The notes under the pieces are model-generated. The model searched no databases. It was not told where the DNA came from and saw nothing but the letters and a program-made list of their open reading frames with translations. Shown piece after piece: positions 1 through 4,866 of a stretch of DNA of 6,393 nt. Position 1 is the stretch's first letter; every line of letters begins with the position of its first letter. The stretch is from contig VBJE01000263.1 of the NCBI GenBank assembly GCA_005879675.1, forward strand, positions 1 to 6,393, written 5' to 3'. The stretch comes from Chloroflexota bacterium (GTDB lineage Bacteria; Chloroflexota; Dormibacteria; Dormibacterales; Dormibacteraceae). The position numbers and the translations under genes are program-made.

Positions 1-276
1 GAGGACCAGGACGAGGCGGGCATCATCCGCCGTGACGAGCCGGCCGCACCCCAAACAGATCCGAAGCCGGGCGAGCCGGAGTTCAAGGTCATAGCGGCGC
101 CGGCCGGGCGGGCGCAGGGCGCACCTCAAAACAAGACCACGAACGGCGTCTCCACGCAAAAGATCGCCTTCGTGAACACCGACGCGCCCGCGTGCGCGGA
201 CTGCGGATCGATCACGGTGCGTTCAGGCTCTTGCTACAAGTGCCTGAACTGCGGCGCAACCACAGGCTGCAGCTAA
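1..276 (+). CDS. nrdJ: Vitamin B12-dependent (class II) ribonucleotide reductase, C-terminal end (partial)
   Basis: Frame 1 is open from the window edge to TAA at 274-276 and gives the last 91 residues of an adenosylcobalamin-dependent ribonucleotide reductase, which makes deoxyribonucleotides in the cytoplasm. The first ~55 residues are charged and Pro/Ala/Gly-rich with no visible fold, as in the linker before the NrdJ tail. The final ~27 residues are the diagnostic part: a cysteine cluster (fragment positions 65, 68, 78, 81, 84, 90) in the order CADC, CYKC, LNCG, ending in ATTGCS. This matches the conserved C-terminal zinc-ribbon-like tail of bacterial NrdJ; in the family, C-terminal cysteines re-reduce the active-site disulfide. 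The catalytic barrel lies left of the window. A strong hairpin follows the stop, so transcription probably ends there. The family call is very secure because this tail is distinctive. Confidence 0.95.
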   Translation, partial: EDQDEAGIIRRDEPAAPQTDPKPGEPEFKVIAAPAGRAQGAPQNKTTNGVSTQKIAFVNTDAPACADCGSITVRSGSCYKCLNCGATTGCS

Positions 277-290
277 AGCCCCTCCCCAAG

Positions 291-330
291 GAAGCGCCGT
301 CCTGACGGGTCAGGCGGCGCTTCTTACTTA
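291..330 (+). terminator. Hairpin terminator after nrdJ
   Basis: Fourteen bases after the nrdJ stop, GAAGCGCCG (291-299) pairs with CGGCGCTTC (315-323). An inner CCTGA (301-305) pairs with TCAGG (310-314). One T (300) is bulged and the loop is CGGG. The 3' flank TTCTTACTTA is T-rich but not a pure T run. The 14-bp stem and its position make a Rho-independent terminator likely. On the other strand the flank lacks a T run, so it probably works mainly for nrdJ. Confidence 0.85.
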
Positions 331-353
331 CTCCTCCCGATTCATGGGAGGAG
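331..353. repeat. Perfect 8-bp inverted repeat, 7-base loop
   Basis: CTCCTCCC (331-338) is the exact reverse complement of GGGAGGAG (346-353), with loop GATTCAT. It begins eight bases after the stem of the nrdJ terminator. It could be a second terminator stem without a T tail, or a stabilising 3' hairpin. No protein function is visible. Confidence 0.55.
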
Positions 354-380
354 GCCCGCAGGGTACGGAGGCGCAGTTCA

Positions 381-445
381 GATTCCGCACCTTATGCGCA
401 AAACGAGCGCTTCATTCGCTCGGATTCCACACTTTTGTGCAAACA
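381..445. repeat. Imperfect direct repeat with nested stem in the convergent gap
   Basis: GATTCCGCACCTTATGCGC (381-399) and GATTCCACACTTTTGTGC (423-440) are imperfect copies 42 bases apart; allowing a one-base gap, the similarity extends through the following AAA. The stretch TGCGCAAAA (395-403) can also pair with TTTTGTGCA (433-441) with one G-U, and this encloses the hairpin 404-422. The segment is visibly AT-richer than the coding DNA around it. A protein-binding site pair, a small structured RNA, or decayed sequence are all possible; no known element was recognised. Confidence 0.4.
399..422 (-). terminator. Possible terminator for the GNAT/Ddn-family unit
   Basis: Read on the minus strand, CGAGCG pairs with CGCTCG around the loop AATGAAG and is followed directly by TTTT. 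The element lies about 96 bases past the stop of the Ddn-family gene. The stem is only 6 bp, so this is a modest candidate. No better T-tailed hairpin was seen for this strand between 277 and 517. Confidence 0.4.
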
Positions 446-517
446 GGCGGTTTCATCATTGACGCCGGCCCGGGATCGTCGTCAGCCAGCACTAACCGGC
501 CGCGCTGGTGGCTCGGA

Positions 518-913
518 TCAGCCGTCACTACGTGGAATCGATGAGTCGAACGTGACTTCGATCAGCGGGCTGTAGCGAACCATCTCGTCGATGTCGTTTC
601 GTCTCCAGGCCCGCGCCACGTGAGGCACGATGCTGCGCCGCTCGGCCTCATCGTCGATGACCCTCGCGGTCGCGGGCAGGTCAGCGGCGGTGCGTCCCTT
701 CAGGTGAAAGGTGAATCGTGGATCCGCCTCGAGGTTGAGCAGCCAGTCTCGTTTCTCAGGGCGCGGCATGCCGCTGATGTAGATCCGGCCCTCGATGTTG
801 TGGAAAACGATCTCGATCCGCCTCGGCATGCCGCTCCGGCGGCCCGTGGTCGTGATGTCGATCGTGTGCCCGCGCTCCAGCGCGGCCTCGATCGTGTCTT
901 TTGTTGCAGCCAT
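518..913 (-). CDS. Deazaflavin-dependent nitroreductase (Ddn/F420H2-quinone reductase) family protein
   Basis: A 131-residue protein of the split-beta-barrel flavin/deazaflavin-binding group (F420H_quin_red type). The characteristic TTTGRRSGMPRRIEI segment (residues 21-35) matches the family's cofactor-phosphate-binding region, usually TTTGRKSG. A second typical block is DWLLNLEADPRFTFHLKG (residues 56-73). Known relatives reduce quinones, nitroimidazoles or other substrates with F420H2; some bind FMN or heme, so cofactor and substrate remain open. The length fits the short members. There is no signal peptide or membrane segment, so it is expected in the cytoplasm. ATG at 913 was chosen because GGTGA lies 5 bases upstream; an in-frame GTG at 922 is an alternative with a poorer ribosome site. 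It follows the GNAT gene by 11 bases and is probably cotranscribed with it. Confidence 0.82.
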   Translation of the reverse strand: MAATKDTIEAALERGHTIDITTTGRRSGMPRRIEIVFHNIEGRIYISGMPRPEKRDWLLNLEADPRFTFHLKGRTAADLPATARVIDDEAERRSIVPHVARAWRRNDIDEMVRYSPLIEVTFDSSIPRSDG

Positions 914-924
914 GTCAATCACCG

Positions 925-1620
925 CTATCCGCGCGTAGCCTCGTGTATTCCACTCCGGATGTCGGCCAGCGACCTTCGCTGGGCGCCCTGTTCATCGAAG
1001 TTCGCCGTCGCAAGCCAGGCGTCGAAGGCTGCTCGCCTGCTCGGCCACTCGACGTCGGTGATCGAGTACCACGCCGTGTCGCGGTTCCGGCCTTTGACGA
1101 TGCGGTGCTGGCGGAAGACGCCCTCGAACGTGAAGCCAAATCGCTCGGCGGCGCGTCGCGAGCCGGAGTTGGCCGCATCGCACTTCCACTCCAGCCGGCG
1201 GTTGCCGAGATCCTCGAACGCATGCCGGGCCATCCGGTAAATCGCCTCGGTTGCCTGGCGCGTCCGCTGGAGCGCCGGCGAAAGCCAGATGTGACCGAGC
1301 TCGATCACCCCGTGGTCGGGCACGATGCTCATGAACGTGGCGATGCCGCGCGCCGCTTCGGCTGCGCGATCGATGATGACGAAAGCCAGGGGATCATCCA
1401 GCGGGGCTCGCTCGCGAAGCCACGCCATGAACTCCTCCCTGCCCTCGAACGGCCCGTACGGCAGGTAGAACCAGGTCGCCTCGGCGCCGGAGCTCGCGGC
1501 GAAGAGATCGGCGCCATGCCGGTCGGGATCAAGCGGTTCGAGGACCACGGTTTCACCGGCGATCGGCTCGCGCGCGGGTGGTCTGGCCGGCCGCCACTTC
1601 AGGTCAGGCATCGGGGTCAC
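925..1620 (-). CDS. GNAT family N-acetyltransferase (RimJ/RimL type)
   Basis: A 231-residue acetyl-CoA-dependent N-acetyltransferase of the COG1670 kind; substrate unknown. Near the N-terminus it has GETVVLEPLDPDRH (residues 22-35) and the YLPYGPF segment (52-58) common in this subgroup. The core runs from GHIWLSPALQRTRQATEA (109-126), covering the acetyl-CoA pyrophosphate-binding loop, to LEWKCDAANSGSRRAAERFGF (143-163), the conserved Asn/Ser helix that packs on the coenzyme. FEGVFRQHRIVKGRNRDTAWYS (165-186) is the usual closing strand block. The length is normal. GTG at 1620 is preferred because GGGAG (1630-1626 on the minus strand) lies 5 bases before it; ATG at 1611 would be 14 bases away. 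Its start is only 14 bases from that of the divergent antiporter. It heads a two-gene unit with the Ddn-family gene. Confidence 0.88.
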   Translation of the reverse strand: MTPMPDLKWRPARPPAREPIAGETVVLEPLDPDRHGADLFAASSGAEATWFYLPYGPFEGREEFMAWLRERAPLDDPLAFVIIDRAAEAARGIATFMSIVPDHGVIELGHIWLSPALQRTRQATEAIYRMARHAFEDLGNRRLEWKCDAANSGSRRAAERFGFTFEGVFRQHRIVKGRNRDTAWYSITDVEWPSRRAAFDAWLATANFDEQGAQRRSLADIRSGIHEATRG

Positions 1621-1621
1621 C

Positions 1622-1627
1622 TATTCT
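1622..1627 (+). promoter_or_regulatory. Candidate -10 box (TATTCT) for a leaderless antiporter mRNA
   Basis: TATTCT fits the TANNNT -10 pattern and ends 7 bases before the preferred GTG (1635) of the antiporter. That distance would put the transcription start at or next to the start codon. No convincing -35 was found (TTCAGG at 1599-1604 is weak) and there is no Shine-Dalgarno ahead of GTG 1635, which fits a leaderless message. The call is inference from spacing. Confidence 0.35.
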
Positions 1628-1630
1628 CCC
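1626..1630 (-). promoter_or_regulatory. Ribosome binding site GGGAG of the GNAT gene
   Basis: GGGAG on the minus strand lies 5 bases before GTG 1620 and decides that start over ATG 1611. It shares bases with the candidate + strand -10 box, so the 14-base divergent spacer may serve both genes. Confidence 0.6.
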
Positions 1631-1634
1631 GGCA

Positions 1635-2795
1635 GTGGACCGCACCGCGCCGGCCATCCTCGAGCTGGGGCTGCTCCTCTTCCTGGCCGCCCTGGCGGGG
1701 CGCGGTGCGCGGGCACTCGGCTTGCCGGCCGTCATCGGATACCTGCTGGTCGGGGTGGTGGTCTCGCCGTTCACGCCGGGTTATGTCGCCAACCACGAGC
1801 AGCTCTCGATCCTTGCCGACGTCGGCGTCGTCCTCCTCCTGTTCGAGGTCGGCATCGAGATCAACCCCCTTCCCCTGGCCCGCGAGGGCCGGCGGCTCCT
1901 CCTTCTGACCCCGATCCAGGTTGTGGTCACCTGGGCCGTGAGCGCGGCGTCGTGCCTGGCGCTCGGTATCCCGCCCGCGGGCTCGGCGATGATCGGCCTG
2001 TCGATCGCGATGTCGTCGAGCGTCGTCGTCGTGAACATCACGCGGAGCCGCCGCCGCACGACCGACAGACGGACCGACGAGGTGCTCCTGGGTTGGAGCC
2101 TCATCCAGGACCTTGTCGGCGTGAGCTGCGCGCTGATCCTTGTCGTGATCCTGGGCATCGGTGGCCGCTCGGGCCTCACCGCAATCGCCGGCGTCGTGGC
2201 GTTCGGAGTGCTGTCGGCGGTGGCCGCGTTCGTGCTGCCATGGCTTCTGCGCCGCCTCCAGACGGAGCACGACCTGTTCCTGCTCGTGTCGGTGGCGAGC
2301 GGCCTGCTCGTCGCCGGCGTCGGGTCGCGCTTTTTTGGCATACCTCTCGCGCTCGCAGCATTCGTCGCCGGGCTCGCGATCACGGAGAGTCCGATAGCGG
2401 CCGAAGCCCGTCAGCGCCTGTTGCCGTTCCGTGACCTTTTCGCGGTGATGTTCTTCGTCGCGCTCGGCACGGTGATCGACCCGACGGACCTGCGCCGAGC
2501 GCTCCCCTGGCTGCTCGCGTTCCTGGGCATGGTCATCGGGGGCAAGGTGCTGGTGGTGTGGCTCCTGGCGCGGTTCAGCCACCTCGGCGCGAGGACCTTG
2601 CAGGTTGCGGTCGGACTGGGACAGGTGGGCGAGTTCAGCTACGTGCTCGGTGCGTTGGCGCTGGCCGCGGGCTTCATCAGCAAAGATGTGAGCGCGGGAC
2701 TCATCGGAGCCGTGGTGGTCAGCATCGCCGCGTCCTCGATCCTCGTCCGCATCGCGCACCGCCCGAATAGAGCCGAACTGGCGCCTGTTCAATAA
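1635..2795 (+). CDS. CPA2-family cation/proton antiporter (Kef/NapA-like membrane domain)
   Basis: A 386-residue inner-membrane protein that exchanges H+ for K+ or Na+. Nearly the whole length is hydrophobic segments separated by short loops, as in Na_H_Exchanger proteins with 12-13 helices. Family landmarks: PAVIGYLLVGVVVSP (residues 31-45), LLLFEVGIEI (67-76), AMSSSVVVV (125-133), the IQDLVGV helix with the buried Gln-Asp (157-163), ALGTVIDP (276-283) and GLGQVGEFSYVL (327-338). It ends shortly after the last helix, so the cytoplasmic RCK/KTN domain of KefB/KefC is missing. GTG at 1635 is preferred because the helix begins a few residues later; a GTG at 1578 would add 19 non-hydrophobic residues and overlap the GNAT start. 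The F420-type reductase follows after 33 bases, so the two are probably cotranscribed. Ion preference cannot be read from the sequence. Confidence 0.9.
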   Translation: MDRTAPAILELGLLLFLAALAGRGARALGLPAVIGYLLVGVVVSPFTPGYVANHEQLSILADVGVVLLLFEVGIEINPLPLAREGRRLLLLTPIQVVVTWAVSAASCLALGIPPAGSAMIGLSIAMSSSVVVVNITRSRRRTTDRRTDEVLLGWSLIQDLVGVSCALILVVILGIGGRSGLTAIAGVVAFGVLSAVAAFVLPWLLRRLQTEHDLFLLVSVASGLLVAGVGSRFFGIPLALAAFVAGLAITESPIAAEARQRLLPFRDLFAVMFFVALGTVIDPTDLRRALPWLLAFLGMVIGGKVLVVWLLARFSHLGARTLQVAVGLGQVGEFSYVLGALALAAGFISKDVSAGLIGAVVVSIAASSILVRIAHRPNRAELAPVQ

Positions 2796-2812
2796 GTCGG
2801 CGTATACAGGTC

Positions 2813-2820
2813 GGAGGAGG
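2813..2820 (+). promoter_or_regulatory. Strong ribosome binding site GGAGGAGG
   Basis: GGAGGAGG lies 8 bases before ATG 2829 and only 2 bases before the in-frame TTG 2823, so it decides for the ATG. It is the strongest Shine-Dalgarno in the window and suggests efficient translation of the reductase. TATACA at 2803-2808 resembles a -10 box but lacks a -35. Confidence 0.8.
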
Positions 2821-2828
2821 ACTTGAGC

Positions 2829-3470
2829 ATGAAGGTTGCGATCATCGGCTCCGGGAATGTCGGCAAGGCACTGGCGGGTTCGGCTACCCGGGCAGGCCAC
2901 AAGGTGACGCTCGCGGCCAAAAATCCGGCGCACGCCGAAGAAGCCGCCAGGGCCACGAAAGCCAACGCCGCGCGATCGAGCAGGGACGCTGTCCAAGACG
3001 CGGAGCTGGTCGTGCTCGCGGTGCCTGCGGACAAGGTCGACGAGGTTGTCGGCGTGCTCGCCGCGGAGCTGGACGGCAAGGTGATCGTCGACGTCACGAA
3101 CCGCGTCAACCCCAAGGACCCGGGACAGGTGCTTGACGGCTCATCGACGGCAGAACGAATTCAGAAGCAGGCGCCGAAGGCGCACGTGGTCAAGGCGTTC
3201 AACTACGCGTTCGCCTCGAAGATGGCGGACCCCAAGGTCGACGGCACCAACCTCGATGCATTCGTCGCCGGTGATGACCAGGAGGCGAAGCAAAAGGTCC
3301 TGGCCTTTGCCGAGTCCATTGGATTCCGTCCCGTAGACGCTGGGCCACTTGCCATGGCTCGCGCACTCGAGGCGATGGCGCTCCTGAACATCATGCTTCA
3401 GATCCAGAACAACTGGCCGTGGCAGAGCGGGTGGAAGCTGGCGGGCCCGACTGGCAGCAAGACGGTATGA
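2829..3470 (+). CDS. F420-dependent NADP oxidoreductase family protein (NADPH:F420 reductase-like)
   Basis: A 213-residue soluble Rossmann-fold protein of the F420_oxidored/NpdG-Fno type. Characterised relatives move hydride between NADP(H) and coenzyme F420. The N-terminus MKVAIIGSGNVGKALAG carries the dinucleotide-binding loop (G7, G9, G12). The second strand ends in VTLAAKNP (residues 27-34), where the family places residues contacting the NADP 2'-phosphate. LVVLAVPAD and VIVDVTNRVNP follow, then HVVKAFNYAFA and the C-terminal DAGPLAMARALEAMALLNIMLQ helix typical of the group. The length is normal. The start is set by the GGAGGAGG site. It sits 33 bases after the antiporter stop and overlaps the VOC gene by four bases (ATGA), so the three genes form one unit. 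Some relatives (the FSH/STEAP-like branch) do not use F420, so family membership is safer than the exact reaction. Confidence 0.85.
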   Translation: MKVAIIGSGNVGKALAGSATRAGHKVTLAAKNPAHAEEAARATKANAARSSRDAVQDAELVVLAVPADKVDEVVGVLAAELDGKVIVDVTNRVNPKDPGQVLDGSSTAERIQKQAPKAHVVKAFNYAFASKMADPKVDGTNLDAFVAGDDQEAKQKVLAFAESIGFRPVDAGPLAMARALEAMALLNIMLQIQNNWPWQSGWKLAGPTGSKTV

Positions 3471-3997
3471 GCGCCGATGCCAGGACGGCGAGCGGCGTCG
3501 CGCCGCTCGAGCGAAGCGAGCGGCCGATCGACCCTGGCGTGAGCATCGGGCATGTGCACCTGAAGACCGCGGACATCGATCGCGTCCACCACTTCTACGT
3601 CGACGTCCTGGGTTTCGATGTCATCGCGCGCCTGCCGCAGGCTTTGTTCATCTCCGCCGGCGGCTATCACCACCATCTCGGCTTCAACACATGGGAGTCG
3701 AAAAACGGGTCTCCGCCGCCTCCCGGAACCACCGGTCTCTACCACGTCGCGATCCGCTATCCCACGCGAGCCGCGCTCGGCGATGCGTTCCGCCGGCTCG
3801 TCGCCGCGGATTGGCCCCTCGACGGCTTCAACGACCATGGCACGCACGAGGCGTTGTATCTCCGCGACCCCGACGGCAACGGCCTCGAGCTCTGCTGGGA
3901 CCGTCCTCAGGCAGAGTGGCCGCGCGACGCCGAGGGTCGCCTCACGTTCGACAACCGCCGGCTCGACCTCGAGGGCTTGCTGAAGGAAGGCGCCTAG
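3467..3997 (+). CDS. VOC-fold protein, CatE-like (glyoxalase/extradiol dioxygenase superfamily)
   Basis: A 176-residue vicinal-oxygen-chelate protein with two beta-alpha-beta-beta-beta modules. Module 1 starts at GHVHLKTADIDRVHHFYVDVLGF (residues 28-50) and ends with GGYHHHLGFNTW (65-76). Module 2 starts at GLYHVAIRYP (90-99) and ends with EALYLRDPDGNGLELCWDRP (128-147). Candidate metal ligands are H29, H70, H93 and E141. The pattern matches the COG2514/CatE group, often annotated catechol-2,3-dioxygenase, but the substrate is not established. ATG 3467 overlaps the previous stop as ATGA, suggesting translational coupling although no strong Shine-Dalgarno is seen. GTG 3539 is an alternative that would drop the first 24 residues, which lie outside the fold and cover a GC-rich hairpin. 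The gene ends tail to tail with the FAH gene, sharing CTAG. Confidence 0.85.
   Translation: MSADARTASGVAPLERSERPIDPGVSIGHVHLKTADIDRVHHFYVDVLGFDVIARLPQALFISAGGYHHHLGFNTWESKNGSPPPPGTTGLYHVAIRYPTRAALGDAFRRLVAADWPLDGFNDHGTHEALYLRDPDGNGLELCWDRPQAEWPRDAEGRLTFDNRRLDLEGLLKEGA
3502..3524. repeat. Perfect 8-bp inverted repeat inside the VOC gene's 5' end
   Basis: GCCGCTCG (3502-3509) is the reverse complement of CGAGCGGC (3517-3524), with loop AGCGAAG. The stem lies 35 bases after ATG 3467 and 15 bases before the alternative GTG 3539. It codes for residues outside the VOC fold. It may be chance in GC-rich DNA, or it may affect expression between the two genes. Confidence 0.45.
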
Positions 3998-4866
3998 GCC
4001 GATTTCCCAGGGGCATGACGCCGGACCGGATTGGTCAGCTCCCCGAGGCCGTCGATCCGGATCGTCACGACGTCGCCCTCCCCCAGGGTGAAATTGCGCG
4101 GCGGGACGATGCCCGTCCCGGTGAGCAGGACGCAACCGGCGGGAAAGCGCTGGTCGCGGGCCAGGTAGGCGACGAGGTCCGGGATGGACCGCCGCATCGC
4201 GGACGTCGAGGTTTCCGACCTGAAGACGATGCTGCCATCGCGGTGTATCTCGAGCTCGATGCGCCGGTCCTCTGGCGAGTAATCCCAGGCGAGGGCGATC
4301 GCCGGCCCCAGCGAGCAGCACCCGTCGAACACCTTGGCCTGCGGCAGGTAGAGGGGGTTCTCGCCCTCGATGCTGCGCGAGCTCACGTCGTTGCCGATCG
4401 TGTAGCCGACCACCTCGAGCCGGCTGTTGCAGACCACCGCCAGCTCGGGCTCCGGCACGTCCCAGCTCGAGTCCGAGCGGATGGACACCGGCTCGCCCGG
4501 GCCCCGGACCCGATCGGCCGTGGCCTTGAAGAAAAGCTCCGGCCGCTCCGCCGTGTAGACGCGGTCGTACGGGTCGGAGCTCACGGCCTCGTCCGCGCGC
4601 GCGTCGAGGCTGCGCCGGTACGTGACCCCGGCCGCCCACACCTCCTGGCTCTCGATGGGCGCCTCGATCCGGGCGTGGCCGGGCAGCACCGCCGGGACGA
4701 GCTCGCTGTCGAGAAGCTCGTGCAGCTCGGCGAGGCTGCGTGTCATCAGCTGATCCAGCGAGGCGCCGCTGCGCATGCGGTTCCACTCCCCCGCCCGCCT
4801 GACGAACACCGCCCCGCCGACCCGGGCCAGGTACAGGCCCAGCTCCGGCACGACCACACCCGTCAA
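3994..4866 (-). CDS. Fumarylacetoacetate hydrolase family protein, 2-keto-3-deoxy-sugar-acid dehydratase/hydrolase type
   Basis: A 290-residue FAH-fold enzyme, probably cytoplasmic and Mg2+-dependent, acting on a 2-keto-3-deoxy sugar acid. Residues 1-70 form a small N-terminal domain. The catalytic domain starts at WAAGVTYRRS (77-86), then RPELFFKAT (108-116), RSDSSWDVPEPELAVV (130-145) and GYTIGNDVSSRSIEGENPLYL (154-174), followed by QAKVFDGCCSLGP (176-188) and LLTGTGIVPP (247-256). Likely metal ligands are E139, E141 and D160. From memory these blocks closely resemble archaeal 2-keto-3-deoxy-D-arabinonate dehydratase (KdaD), which gives 2,5-dioxopentanoate. Next to L-fuconate dehydratase, 2,4-diketo-3-deoxy-L-fuconate hydrolase (pyruvate plus lactate) is the other candidate. 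The chosen start is TTG 4866, overlapping the dehydratase stop as TTGA; GTG 4857 or 4851 would also work. The frame stays open far upstream, but that part is the neighbour's sequence in another frame. Confidence 0.85.
   Translation of the reverse strand: MTGVVVPELGLYLARVGGAVFVRRAGEWNRMRSGASLDQLMTRSLAELHELLDSELVPAVLPGHARIEAPIESQEVWAAGVTYRRSLDARADEAVSSDPYDRVYTAERPELFFKATADRVRGPGEPVSIRSDSSWDVPEPELAVVCNSRLEVVGYTIGNDVSSRSIEGENPLYLPQAKVFDGCCSLGPAIALAWDYSPEDRRIELEIHRDGSIVFRSETSTSAMRRSIPDLVAYLARDQRFPAGCVLLTGTGIVPPRNFTLGEGDVVTIRIDGLGELTNPVRRHAPGKSA

Noticed and set aside
381..403. Possible dif/Xer site (TTATGCGCAAA resembles a XerD arm)
   Set aside because: No matching XerC arm lies the expected 6 bases to the left; the sequence there does not form the inverted half.
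484..514. Weak stem (CCAGC with GCTGG) just past the Ddn-family stop
   Set aside because: Only about 5 bp with a long loop and no T run on the minus strand, so it is weaker than the 399-422 candidate.
344..544. Small + strand open frame of 66 codons in the convergent gap
   Set aside because: The composition is not protein-like, its 5' part covers an inverted repeat and the direct repeat, it has no suitable ribosome site and it runs into the opposing Ddn-family gene.
2803..2808. TATACA as a promoter for the F420-type reductase
   Set aside because: No -35 at suitable spacing, and close spacing with the antiporter argues for readthrough; noted only beside the ribosome site.
1617..2996. Long minus-strand open frame opposite the antiporter
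   Set aside because: It is an antisense frame of a GC-rich gene, rich in Arg, His, Asp and Glu with no recognisable motif; the + strand carries clear antiporter motifs.
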